Shown here: positions 42,661 through 50,583 of the stretch, piece by piece
How the letters are laid out: each line of letters starts with the position of its first letter
Numbering within the stretch: position 1 is the first letter of the stretch
IMG/VR virus record: IMGVR_UViG_3300027712_000037
Coordinates: 1 to 56,111 of that record
Strand: one strand, 5' to 3'
Source of the DNA: a virus
DNA length: 56,111 nucleotides
The notes under the pieces: model-generated
What the model saw: the letters and a program-made list of their open reading frames with translations, nothing else
Databases searched by the model: none
What the model was told of the DNA's origin: nothing
Program-made: the position numbers and the translations under genes

Positions 42661-42668
42661 TATTTATA
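42661..42668 (-). promoter_or_regulatory. perfect late promoter core TATAAATA, leaderless spacing
   Basis: Exact T4 late consensus TATAAATA on the minus strand. The A of ATG 42655 is the sixth base after it and no ribosome-binding site exists. Confidence 0.65.
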
Positions 42669-42674
42669 ATGGTA

Positions 42675-42703
42675 AAAAACCCGAGAATAAATCTCGGGTT
42701 TTT
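42675..42703 (-). terminator. Rho-independent terminator after the 136-aa gene
   Basis: AAAAACCCGAGA / TCTCGGGTTTTT with a 5-base loop, 17 bases after the stop at 42720. T-tracts on both strands. It isolates the 136-aa gene from the late promoter downstream. Confidence 0.88.
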
Positions 42704-42719
42704 ATATACTGAACTAAAA

Positions 42720-43130
42720 TTAGTTTGTAAATGTAGCTGTTGCACCGCCAGTTGTTGTATTAGCAACTGAAGCTGCTGTTAATGCTGCGTTAACCGCAGC
42801 AACAACATTAGCGCTAGCACCTAATGAATTGTCTACTGCCCATGCACCTGTTGGGTACACTGCGAAAGCCAATGAGTTTGTGCTTGCATCGTTGTACTCA
42901 TAGATATAAACAGTAGCTAGTTGCTGAACTGTTTGTATAATGAGGTTAACTTGAGTTGTACTGAATGTTGTGCCACTAGCTGCTGAAATTGTGAAATAGT
43001 CTAGCTTTGGGCCTTGTGGCTGAACTGATACGTTAGCTGTTACTGCATTAACTGCACCGACTGTATAAGCAGGTGAGTCATAGTTCATTACTGGTTGAAA
43101 GTCACCATGTGTACGGGTAAATTGTGCCAT
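42720..43130 (-). CDS. small abundant-type virion protein (136 aa)
   Basis: MAQFTRTHGDFQPVMNYDSP, then a Val/Thr/Ala-rich beta protein (VSVQPQGPKLDYFTIS, LIIQTVQQLATVYIYEYNDA) ending TTTGGATATFTN. It forms its own transcription unit with late promoter, 5'-terminal stem-loop, AAGGAA and a strong terminator, as for a highly expressed structural protein such as a decoration protein. The exact location in the virion is not known. Confidence 0.7.
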   Translation of the reverse strand: MAQFTRTHGDFQPVMNYDSPAYTVGAVNAVTANVSVQPQGPKLDYFTISAASGTTFSTTQVNLIIQTVQQLATVYIYEYNDASTNSLAFAVYPTGAWAVDNSLGASANVVAAVNAALTAASVANTTTGGATATFTN

Positions 43131-43152
43131 TTTAAAAATTCCTTATGTTTGT

Positions 43153-43183
43153 TGAGACCTACTGTCTCATACAATTATTTATG
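43153..43183 (-). promoter_or_regulatory. late promoter CATAAATA with a stem-loop at the mRNA 5' end
   Basis: CATAAATA at 43176-43183 (minus) predicts a start at 43170. The stem TGAGAC/GTCTCA (43153-43169, 5-base loop) begins at the next base, so the transcript would start with a hairpin, a known way to protect messages from decay. AAGGAA follows before ATG 43130. Confidence 0.55.
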
Positions 43184-43209
43184 CCAAATTAAAAAAATAC
43201 CGATTTTGG

Positions 43210-44370
43210 TTACGCTCTTCCAGCTAAATTTTGTCTACTGAAACCCATTCTGTCTACAAACTTAAGCCCATTAGAAACGAACCCTTCTTGGGTTTGCGTA
43301 CCATCTTGAAGATATCCTTTTACAGGGCTAGCTTCAGCGGCGGTGTTTAATTGCTGAACTACATTCATCTTAAGATTGTATATATCTATCCATATAGTAA
43401 ATGCACCAATCAACCCTTCTTTATTAGCTTCTAAATGTTCATCTATCTTGGCTCGCATCTTATCAGTCATTGGTCTAGAAGAAACAAATTCTATAAATCC
43501 TTCTAGTAAATTATTTAAATCTCCCTGAACGATCCGTTTGTTTACATATACAGTAAACAATTGATTAAATGTATTTCTAGCTTGAGGAGCAGTATTCATT
43601 AACTGATGAACGGCCTGACCATATTGAGAAATATCCTGTTTAGCTTTGGCTAATAGTTTTTGGTCCATTTTTAAAGTAGGAGTAATAGGCATCTTACTAG
43701 GAATAATAGCAACATTACTGTTGTTTTTTAGTTGACCTATTGTGCCATCTAACGGCGCCGCAGCATCAGTGTTTGGTGCTTCAGGTTCTATATACTGATG
43801 CACTGCAATGCCAGCAGTTTTACCTGTCATTAATTTACCAGTTTCGCTGTCAACATCTACTGTATATGTTATGCCGTTAGGGTTAGCTTTAAATTTGTAT
43901 AAACCATTAACGTCTTTCAATGGTTGGCTAAACAACAAGTCACCCCAATAATACCCCTGAGTACCAGCACTTGCTTTTTCTAGCCCAGGCCATATCTCTG
44001 CCATTAAATTATGTAGGCCAGACCGGTCTACCTCACGGGCTAAATCATACTCTCTAAATTGCTTAGGACTATAAACTTGTCTGCCTGTGCCGTCTTTTTT
44101 ATTAAACATATGTTTGTCCATGATACTAAATCTACCTTTAGAATCACGACCAAATATGAGTGCAGGATAACCATCCCACTTAATAGAAACAGTTTTTGGA
44201 TTTGAAACTGTTTTTACAATAGCATCTACCGCTTTTTGAGCACCTGCAACATCTCCCAAAAATATCAAATCTTCAGGATGATCTAAATGACCTTTATCTT
44301 CAGTCAACGGCGGCAGAGATAAAGTCTCTAACTTACTTTTAAGTAAAGCCAAAGACTCAGAAAGATTCAT
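43210..44370 (-). CDS. KxDG nucleotidyltransferase/ligase-like phage protein (386 aa)
   Basis: The segment VSIKWDGYPALIFGRDSKGR (KWDG at residues 64-67) matches motif I of covalent nucleotidyltransferases, where Lys is adenylated or guanylated. FSIMDKHMFNKKDG and GYYWGDLLFSQPL follow at ligase-like spacing. The C-terminal half is helical (LLEGFIEFVSSRPMTDKMRA). I recall this family from T4-like phages as uncharacterised. Motifs IV and V are not clear, so catalysis is a hypothesis. ATG 44370 overlaps the upstream stop as ATGA and follows TTGGGG, so I prefer it to TTG 44382. Confidence 0.6.
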   Translation of the reverse strand: MNLSESLALLKSKLETLSLPPLTEDKGHLDHPEDLIFLGDVAGAQKAVDAIVKTVSNPKTVSIKWDGYPALIFGRDSKGRFSIMDKHMFNKKDGTGRQVYSPKQFREYDLAREVDRSGLHNLMAEIWPGLEKASAGTQGYYWGDLLFSQPLKDVNGLYKFKANPNGITYTVDVDSETGKLMTGKTAGIAVHQYIEPEAPNTDAAAPLDGTIGQLKNNSNVAIIPSKMPITPTLKMDQKLLAKAKQDISQYGQAVHQLMNTAPQARNTFNQLFTVYVNKRIVQGDLNNLLEGFIEFVSSRPMTDKMRAKIDEHLEANKEGLIGAFTIWIDIYNLKMNVVQQLNTAAEASPVKGYLQDGTQTQEGFVSNGLKFVDRMGFSRQNLAGRA

Positions 44371-45401
44371 TTTTGACCCCAATACTTTACCGGTTTCTTT
44401 TTATTTTCTGTTACTTTTGATGCCCATGAATCACTTGGGGCATTATTAGCCGGCGCCGCAGGAGCTGCTGCAGGACTACTAGCAGGTTGCTGAGTAGGTT
44501 GGGGTTGATTAGGTTCTTTAGGTGATGTATCTTGGGCATATGATACAGCATACAAATCATTTGCTAATTTTGTAAGTGCTGCTTTACCCTTGTCTTTACT
44601 ATAAGTATCTTCTACATTTTTAATTAAACTCTTAATATGATTAACTGAATTAGCATCACCAAAGCTAGTACCAGCCATATACTGTTTGACCCATTTTGTC
44701 AAAAATTGAGATATGGTTTCTACCCCTGTTGGTGTGGGTGCTGCTGTTGGTGTGGGTGCTGCTGTAGGTGTGGGTGCTGCTGTAGGTGTGGGTGCTGCTA
44801 TTGGATCAGCCTCACCTATAATGCTTTCAAAAATTGCATTTAATTTATCATAAGTTGAACTTTCGCTAAACCCTGCTCGGCGCATTTGTGCAATCTGTGC
44901 GGGTGTCCTTTTGTCTGCTGCAAAAGTTTTTTTGGTTGGTGGAGGCATATTAGCCACCCTTTTGTCTCTAGCTACATTGTTCTGCATAGACTTTATTTGC
45001 ATAGCATGTATTGGAGTATTACCAATGGTAGGTCTACTTGGAGGAGCTGTTGTAGGTGCGATAGAAGGTTTAGATGCTGCTGGTGCAGTAGGTGTAACAG
45101 GCTGTGCTTCCGGTGCAGCTGGCTGTGTAGCAGGCTGTGTAGCAGGCTGTGCTGCTGGTGTTACATTTGTTGTTATTCTACCACTAGTGATACCTGAATT
45201 TAATGTAGCACTTGCACGGCCTAAAAAGTTTTGAAGAAACTTTTCTTTAGCCATTTTATCTTGAATGGACATTGCACCTTCAGGTTTACCGGTTATTCTA
45301 TTTCCTAACTGCTTTGCAGCAGCCGCGCCGTAATCACCAATCCAATTACTTAAAGCCTCTTCTAACCTACGAACTTCATCATCAATACTACGGCGCTTCA
45401 T
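44367..45401 (-). CDS. Pro/Ala/Thr-rich phage protein, internal or scaffold-like (344 aa)
   Basis: Helical N-terminus (SIDDEVRRLEEALSNWIGDY, then AMSIQDKMAKEKFLQNFLGR), then long Pro/Ala/Thr linkers (PATQPATQPAAPEAQPV and PTPTAAPTPTAAPTP) around a helical segment with SKPSIAPT. A second helical block (ISQFLTKWVKQYMAGTSFGD) follows, and a basic end NKKKPVKYWGQK. The layout resembles flexible internal head or core proteins, but no T4 homologue is recognised. It overlaps the 82-aa and KxDG genes. Confidence 0.65.
   Translation of the reverse strand: MKRRSIDDEVRRLEEALSNWIGDYGAAAAKQLGNRITGKPEGAMSIQDKMAKEKFLQNFLGRASATLNSGITSGRITTNVTPAAQPATQPATQPAAPEAQPVTPTAPAASKPSIAPTTAPPSRPTIGNTPIHAMQIKSMQNNVARDKRVANMPPPTKKTFAADKRTPAQIAQMRRAGFSESSTYDKLNAIFESIIGEADPIAAPTPTAAPTPTAAPTPTAAPTPTGVETISQFLTKWVKQYMAGTSFGDANSVNHIKSLIKNVEDTYSKDKGKAALTKLANDLYAVSYAQDTSPKEPNQPQPTQQPASSPAAAPAAPANNAPSDSWASKVTENKKKPVKYWGQK
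44731..44802 (-). repeat. four 18-bp tandem repeats encoding PTAAPT units
   Basis: Four copies of GGTGTGGGTGCTGCTGTT (plus strand, one or two changes) encode the PTAAPT linker of the 344-aa protein. Copy number probably varies by slippage. Confidence 0.85.
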
Positions 45402-45636
45402 GATTCTTCCTTATGCTTTTAGCAAATCTATTTTGATCTTTTCCCTTTATAGCACTTAAAAGTTTACGCTCCAATACTTCAGAGGTATTCTTATCATAAT
45501 GTTTATTAATCAATTCAATTAAATTAATTGCACTAGTGATAATATTATGAGCCCTATTTTCTATAACATGTGTCATATCACGGTTACTTCCAATAGATTC
45601 TAGTTCTTCCAAAAGGCTACGGGTTTTCTTTTGCAT
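45388..45636 (-). CDS. small conserved T4-like phage protein (82 aa)
   Basis: All-helical: MQKKTRSLLEELESIGSNRD, THVIENRAHNIITSAINLIE, LERKLLSAIKGKDQNRFAKS. I recall similar proteins in marine T4-like phages, unassigned. Late core CATAAATA at 45656-45663 and AGGAT precede it. Overlaps the 344-aa gene by 14 bases. Confidence 0.7.
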   Translation of the reverse strand: MQKKTRSLLEELESIGSNRDMTHVIENRAHNIITSAINLIELINKHYDKNTSEVLERKLLSAIKGKDQNRFAKSIRKNHEAP

Positions 45637-45655
45637 ATATAATATATCCTAATAC

Positions 45656-45663
45656 TATTTATG
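45656..45663 (-). promoter_or_regulatory. late promoter core CATAAATA for the 82-aa to KxDG unit
   Basis: CATAAATA on the minus strand between the helicase stop (45676) and ATG 45636. The predicted leader is about 14 bases and begins with AGGAT. Confidence 0.5.
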
Positions 45664-45675
45664 CCCATTTAATAA

Positions 45676-47079
45676 TTATTTCTTTAATCCGTTCAATATG
45701 CCCTTTAATCTAGATTCAGCAGTAGTTGCTATAACTCTTTTACTTTCAGGCTCTACTGTAGAATGTACAATGTCATTTACTGTAGATTGTGTTTTAATTT
45801 TATTAATAATATCGTTAGGAGTAGGAGCGGGTGGTCTATATGTATTAGCTTCAGGATCGGGGTCGGTAATTCGCAGTGTTTCTACATTAAACTCTAATTC
45901 GATTTTTTGACCTACGCCACTACTGCTTCTAGTTTTCATTAATTGCAATTGATATTGACCACGCTCACGCATACTGCGACTTGTAAAAATACCAAATACA
46001 TTATCTGCTGTATTAATTTTACTAATACCACCACTAATATGACTATGATCAAATTCAATTTCTTCAACCGCACTACGGTTCAATTGACTCGCCGTTACGA
46101 ACAATACATTTAATTCTTTTGCTAAGTTACGCAATTCTTCTGAGACATACTTGTCCTTAACAAACAAATCTGAAGGACTTACCTTTGCACTAACAGGCAT
46201 AAGCAAATCCAAATAATCTACACATAAAAAGTCTATTTTAACTCCTGTCTGTATTTGCAATTCTTTACAATATGCTCGCAAATCGTTAACTGTACTTTGT
46301 GCAGGCATATATTTGATGCGTAACTTGCCTGCCTTTTTGGCAAGCATTTTGATTTTCATTTCAACATTGTCAATATCTTTAAAGATATCTCGACTACTAG
46401 TATCAGTCATCATGCTATCTATACGCATACTACACAGACCTTCACTAAGTTCTAATGTAATATAAGCTCCATTCAACCCTGCTTGAGTCCAATTTACCGC
46501 AAGATTTTGCATGAATAAACTTTTACCAGAACCCGATCCCCCGGCGAAAATTTGCAATTCGCCCCTATTAAATCCTCCATAAAGTTTTTGATCCATGCTA
46601 GGCCAACCTGTACTATTCTGTCCATTATTACTTTTAAGCTGAGAAAGTCTAGCCCTAGGGTCAGCAAAATAATCTGTACCCATGTCTTTTTGTAAACTAA
46701 TTTGCACGGCATCTTTAATTAATTTTTCAACTGGACCAAAATCTCCCTTCTCTAACAAGTCAGCACTTTTAAGAATTGCTCTTTCTAGCTCTTGCCTTTT
46801 TGTGAATTTTTCAAATTCATCTAAAAACCAGTCATAATGCCCATCATCAAGTTCAGGAATAATATCTACAGATATTCCTGTAGATGCTTTGATTTGCGTA
46901 GGATCAGGCATTATATTATATTTTTTACTGTGCTCAACTAAAAAGTCTGCTACAGGTTTTAAATTGCGATCAAAATTACTAGAATTCATTATATTCATAA
47001 CTCTAGTATATAATTCTGCGTTAGTAACCATCATACGCAAAAACAATAATTGCATATCATTATTATATTCGTTGCTCAA
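45676..47079 (-). CDS. 41: replicative DNA helicase gp41 (DnaB family)
   Basis: Hexameric 5'-3' helicase that unwinds the fork and partners the primase. RecA-fold motifs: Walker A FAGGSGSGKSLFM (residues 178-190), AYITLELSEG, Walker B FLCVDYLDLL (Asp288), VTASQLNRSA and a final Arg-rich IFTSRSMRERGQY. Length 467 aa against 475 in T4. The start is TTG 47079 with AAGGAG five bases upstream. It overlaps gp61 by 17 bases, as expected for a primosome operon. Confidence 0.93.
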   Translation of the reverse strand: MSNEYNNDMQLLFLRMMVTNAELYTRVMNIMNSSNFDRNLKPVADFLVEHSKKYNIMPDPTQIKASTGISVDIIPELDDGHYDWFLDEFEKFTKRQELERAILKSADLLEKGDFGPVEKLIKDAVQISLQKDMGTDYFADPRARLSQLKSNNGQNSTGWPSMDQKLYGGFNRGELQIFAGGSGSGKSLFMQNLAVNWTQAGLNGAYITLELSEGLCSMRIDSMMTDTSSRDIFKDIDNVEMKIKMLAKKAGKLRIKYMPAQSTVNDLRAYCKELQIQTGVKIDFLCVDYLDLLMPVSAKVSPSDLFVKDKYVSEELRNLAKELNVLFVTASQLNRSAVEEIEFDHSHISGGISKINTADNVFGIFTSRSMRERGQYQLQLMKTRSSSGVGQKIELEFNVETLRITDPDPEANTYRPPAPTPNDIINKIKTQSTVNDIVHSTVEPESKRVIATTAESRLKGILNGLKK

Positions 47080-48034
47080 GTTTTCTCCTTTGAATTTCTA
47101 TTTTGACTCTATTACTAGTAGCACATTGTAAAATACTTAACAATGTAGGTAGTTTACCATATTTTACTACTGCATCATTAACATCTTTTACATCAGAATC
47201 CCATTTTGGAATACTAACACTATATCCCAACTCTAAAGCCCTATTACAAGTTTCTAATCCAGTTTTATCACGATCCGGAACAAAAATAATTCGTCTGTTT
47301 AATTGGCTTAATAGTTCTACCTGATCATCATTGATTGTGTTATGTGTCAACGCACAACAATTCAAACTCAATGCATCAAAAATACCTTCTACCAATATAC
47401 AAACTTCATACTCAGGCTTTTGAAAATCAATACCAAATACATAACCCGACTGTTGTTGATTTATATATTTAGGTGTTTTATTATCTAAGAAACGACTAGT
47501 GTAACCTACTACTTTATTTTCATAAGTATAGGGAATGATTATTCTATTGCCTTGCCGCCCCTTTGCATTTGGAGTAATTATGAATGGATAATCACTAACA
47601 TTTATGCCCCTAGATCGTACATAATCAACATATACTTTGTGTGAGGGATTTTTAGTATCAAGTATTTCACCCTCAGGTAAAGTTTCTTCTTTAAATTTAA
47701 TTTTTTTCTTAGATTTTTTGATCTGTATAAAATCTAATATATCTTTTTTCTGTAGACTTTCTAAGCTCCAACGCTGTATTTGAGACTCATCTATACCACA
47801 CCATTGTAAGAAATTTTTTGTATTTTTTGTAATACTTTTTCCTAAAGTGAACCCGCACTTGAACCCACAATTAAAGCAATGCATACTCCAGTTTGGTCCA
47901 TCGATTCGTAGACCAGCACGACCTCTTTTATCTGCTTTGTGTCCACGGTGATGACAACACACAGCATTGAATCCATGCCAACCGCTTTGTGTTAGTTTTT
48001 TCTTACCCGGAACTATAGTTAGTATTTCAAACAT
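47063..48034 (-). CDS. 61: DNA primase gp61
   Basis: Makes RNA primers with gp41. N-terminal zinc-binding region NAVCCHHRGHKADKRGRAG, MHCFNCGFKCGF (Cys26/27, Cys53, 56, 60). The TOPRIM domain follows: CILVEGIFDALSL (Glu216), FVPDRDKTGLETC (Asp254, Asp256) and DSDVKDVNDAV. Length 323 aa against 342 in T4 gp61. The ATG lies six bases from an extended -10 promoter TGCTATAAT and inside an inverted repeat (48032-48056), so the local transcript is predicted leaderless. Confidence 0.9.
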   Translation of the reverse strand: MFEILTIVPGKKKLTQSGWHGFNAVCCHHRGHKADKRGRAGLRIDGPNWSMHCFNCGFKCGFTLGKSITKNTKNFLQWCGIDESQIQRWSLESLQKKDILDFIQIKKSKKKIKFKEETLPEGEILDTKNPSHKVYVDYVRSRGINVSDYPFIITPNAKGRQGNRIIIPYTYENKVVGYTSRFLDNKTPKYINQQQSGYVFGIDFQKPEYEVCILVEGIFDALSLNCCALTHNTINDDQVELLSQLNRRIIFVPDRDKTGLETCNRALELGYSVSIPKWDSDVKDVNDAVVKYGKLPTLLSILQCATSNRVKIEIQRRKLEQRI

Positions 48035-48056
48035 ATTATGATTATAGCATAATATG
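48032..48056 (-). promoter_or_regulatory. extended -10 promoter inside an inverted repeat at the primase start
   Basis: CATATTATG and CATAATATG flank ATTATAG (plus strand), a 9-bp stem with a 7-base loop. On the minus strand the loop is CTATAAT, preceded by TG (extended -10), and the ATG at 48034 ends the 3' arm. Spacing predicts transcription starting at the ATG. A repressor operator is an alternative reading. Confidence 0.5.
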
Positions 48057-48077
48057 CAGTAAAATACAATAACTAGG

Positions 48078-48857
48078 TTACCTTGCCAATATGTTAGTTA
48101 TTGCACCGGTATTGCTAACAAATTGCATACGGATATATGGATGAAATCCGCGAATGGTATAACCAAAAGTATCAGATACATTACTATAAGTTGAAGTAGT
48201 TATGGGGTACCAATCAGCATCTACAATAGTAGAACCTTCTATAGTAACATCTCCATTGAATTGATAGTAATGGGCCTGAATGGTAAGTATTGGATTAGAA
48301 TCGGTGTTGATTACGCTACTATAGTATGTATTAGCATTTGGTAATGCATTTTGTATGCTATTGTTAGAATCAATGTTTGGAAAAGGCTGTCCTGTAGGAA
48401 TAGTAATATTTGAACTTGGTACAAATGATGGCAAAACGCTATTAACGATATTCATATCACCACGAGCTCCTGCATTTTGATCAACAAACACAGGAAAATT
48501 AAATTCACCTACTGGTATTTCTAATGAATAGTGAGCCTGTTGTGCAGGAATATCTTCTACTTCTGCTGCATTTAATATTAATGCTGCAATACCAGTAGCC
48601 GGTAGTTGAAGTGTTAATGCCTTTCTAAGTAACACTTCAGTGCCATTATAATTAATAATTCTACAGGAAATTTCTTTACCTGTAATATCTACCGGCTTTT
48701 GCTCCTGATTTAAGAATTGAAATTGTATTTGATTATCAACTCCCTTATTTAAAGTTAATGGCTTAGAATATACAGGCATATATCTCCTCGGTGAAGTGCC
48801 GGTTAAAAGTACAACAATTTGACGCTGAGTATAAAGAAATACAGCAGTTGAGTACAC
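48078..48857 (-). CDS. conserved virion-type protein (259 aa)
   Basis: I accept the GTG at 48855-48857 because a strong AGGGAG lies seven bases upstream and the segment TQRQIVVLLTGTSPRRYMPV is of a kind I recall in relatives; ATG 48779 with GGAG is the alternative. The core LTLNKGVDNQIQFQFLNQEQ, KPVDITGKEISCRIINYNGT and VFVDQNAGARGDMNIVNSVL resembles BppU-like beta-sandwich baseplate proteins. The C-terminal half has WYPITTSTYSNVSDTFGYTI. Likely structural. Confidence 0.68.
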   Translation of the reverse strand: MYSTAVFLYTQRQIVVLLTGTSPRRYMPVYSKPLTLNKGVDNQIQFQFLNQEQKPVDITGKEISCRIINYNGTEVLLRKALTLQLPATGIAALILNAAEVEDIPAQQAHYSLEIPVGEFNFPVFVDQNAGARGDMNIVNSVLPSFVPSSNITIPTGQPFPNIDSNNSIQNALPNANTYYSSVINTDSNPILTIQAHYYQFNGDVTIEGSTIVDADWYPITTSTYSNVSDTFGYTIRGFHPYIRMQFVSNTGAITNILAR

Positions 48858-48948
48858 AATTTAGCTCCCTTTGTGTATTTAGTCCCAAAATATTAAATTA
48901 TTATATAATTGGTTGCCCGATTAAATAGAATGTATTGTAAAAATAATA

Positions 48949-49329
48949 ATGATTCAAAATGAATTTTTTAAAAAACTTAGCGAAACACATCCGTTTATAA
49001 CGGTATGTTCCTATGCCAATCAGGATTATGTAGGAATAATTCAGAATAAAGATGATAGCATTACTACTATATATGATTATGGATCAATAATAGATAGTAA
49101 TGTTAGAACTAGATTTTTAGAATTAGGGGATACATGGTGGTGGGAATCAAATAGATTGATTCCCATTAATTTATTCTTAAAAGAAGAATGGCTGCCTTTT
49201 AAACCTTATTTGAGGACCTTTACTAACAAAAGTTTAATAATATTGCACGGACCAGTATGCAGCATGAATGAATTACACAAGCGTAGAAGTAAGCGCAGAA
49301 GTATCACTCTTGTCAAAAGAATGCCTTGA
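48949..49329 (+). CDS. conserved phage protein, unknown function (126 aa)
   Basis: One of few plus-strand genes here. MIQNEFFKKLSETHPFITVC, then FLELGDTWWWESNRLIPINL and a basic C-terminus NELHKRRSKRRSITLVKRMP. I recall the GDTWWWESNRLIPI region from other phages, unassigned. It has no clear ribosome-binding site; a 6/8 late-like core TGTAAAAA lies at leaderless distance. It converges on the DnaE-like rear fragment, overlapping it by 57 bases. Confidence 0.65.
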   Translation: MIQNEFFKKLSETHPFITVCSYANQDYVGIIQNKDDSITTIYDYGSIIDSNVRTRFLELGDTWWWESNRLIPINLFLKEEWLPFKPYLRTFTNKSLIILHGPVCSMNELHKRRSKRRSITLVKRMP

Positions 49330-49893
49330 TTCTTCTAACAAGTTCATATGAACTCCAACTAGAGTAGCATAAGAAATTGCATGTGCTTTTTTAAACTGAT
49401 ATCCATCATCGGCTTTATCCCATACTGTTTTACTTATTTCTGACCAAAATTTACCAATTAAATGTTTTTTGGCAGGACGAATCAATGCTAAAAACATTGC
49501 TAGTCTAGGAATACTATTAACAGGCTCAGGCATTTTCTGCAATGATTGATAATGATTTCCTAGATGAATCAATTTTTCCACAAACTCTTTATTTTTTAAG
49601 TTATCCCAATTTGGATTACGCATTAATTCAACTAAATGTAGTTCATCCTTGACTTGATTATATACATGAACATTCAACAAATCTAACTTAAAATACCCGC
49701 GCTGTTCAGCATCTGAATAGTCAATAGCTGCCATATCATTAACAGGGTCATATGGAATTTGAGTGACATGTATACCTGTAGCATGTTTACGCTGTGGTTT
49801 AACTTTACGCATTGCGGCGGGGATATACTTAATATGTTGGAGAATCTTTTCTCTATCCCCAAAATCAATATCAACATCCGATTGAATTTTCAT
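49273..49893 (-). CDS. DnaE-like DNA polymerase III alpha fragment, rear part
   Basis: Continues where the 1517-2023 protein stops. SDVDIDFGDREKILQHI (residues 5-21) matches the DnaE catalytic PDFDIDF motif, with D6 and D8 at the positions of E. coli D401 and D403. KHATGIHVTQIPYDP matches the KHAGGVVIAP region. GYFKLDLLNVHVYNQV places D71 at E. coli D555. FLALIRPAKKHLI and YQFKKAHAISYATLVG match the later RPGP and FNKSHAAAYAL motifs. It is 206 aa with long deletions and no C-terminal domains. ATG 49893 overlaps the upstream stop (ATGA). Together the two pieces keep the palm residues. Confidence 0.8.
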   Translation of the reverse strand: MKIQSDVDIDFGDREKILQHIKYIPAAMRKVKPQRKHATGIHVTQIPYDPVNDMAAIDYSDAEQRGYFKLDLLNVHVYNQVKDELHLVELMRNPNWDNLKNKEFVEKLIHLGNHYQSLQKMPEPVNSIPRLAMFLALIRPAKKHLIGKFWSEISKTVWDKADDGYQFKKAHAISYATLVGVHMNLLEESRHSFDKSDTSALTSTLV

Positions 49894-50582
49894 TGATTGC
49901 TTTTCCAAATATTGTCAATATTTCTTACATCCTCAATTATATCATTGTCTAGATAATGAAGCAATAGAGCAGGTCTTGATTTGGGTAATGGATTAGGCAT
50001 ACTACTGTGTAAAACTCTACAATTATAAAATAGTACCGTGCCTTTTGGCATATTAGGTTGTATACTATGCTCTAAGAAAAAATCATTATATAATCCTTCG
50101 TAGCACAAATTAATATTAAAATCTTTTAATTGACTTTGAGGGACTAACCCTGTACTAGCAGAATTTTTATCGATATCGGTTAATGAAATAATACATTGTA
50201 TTCCCAATAGTCTTTTATCGTAATTGTATTTTTTAAATCTATGAGGTGTATCAATATGCGGGTTTAACCAAATACTTTCTTTTTCAATTACGACAATATC
50301 GCTAGAATAAAATTCCGCATTAGGTAAATAATTTTTAATTAATGGATTTAATAGTTTTTCTATTTCTAAAACTTCGGGCCAATTAATAACAGTTTGTGAC
50401 CACCAAACCGCTATGTCAGGTAAGTTTTTAATATCTTCTTTTTCAGCATATTGCATCGTGCTACTAGACGCACGAACTGGTGAAATTTCATCTAACCTAT
50501 TAACTACATTGTCAATTAATTCTTCTGAAATAAAATTTTTAGCTAAAATATAGCCGCTACCATCTATTAATTCATTATGCAT
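49890..50582 (-). CDS. 2-oxoglutarate/Fe(II) dioxygenase, phytanoyl-CoA hydroxylase-like
   Basis: A double-stranded beta-helix oxygenase. The iron ligands are visible as H109-x-D111 in WLNPHIDTPH and H192 in NCRVLHSSMPNPL, and R203 in SRPALLLHYL should bind 2-oxoglutarate. IISLTDIDKNSASTGLVPQS between them is typical of PhyH-type enzymes. Its substrate is unknown; phage 2OG oxygenases have been linked to DNA or protein modification and to metabolism. Overlaps the DnaE-like rear fragment by four bases. Confidence 0.8.
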   Translation of the reverse strand: MHNELIDGSGYILAKNFISEELIDNVVNRLDEISPVRASSSTMQYAEKEDIKNLPDIAVWWSQTVINWPEVLEIEKLLNPLIKNYLPNAEFYSSDIVVIEKESIWLNPHIDTPHRFKKYNYDKRLLGIQCIISLTDIDKNSASTGLVPQSQLKDFNINLCYEGLYNDFFLEHSIQPNMPKGTVLFYNCRVLHSSMPNPLPKSRPALLLHYLDNDIIEDVRNIDNIWKSNQ

Positions 50583-50583
50583 A

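Noticed and set aside
42656-42766. Longer N-terminus for the 151-aa gene
   Set aside because: It would be translated across a strong terminator and the perfect late promoter; the ATG at 42655 fits both signals.
44886-45234. Two overlapping plus-strand frames rich in Cys or Gly/Val
   Set aside because: They are antisense to the Pro/Ala/Thr-rich coding repeat of the 344-aa gene and follow its codon pattern.
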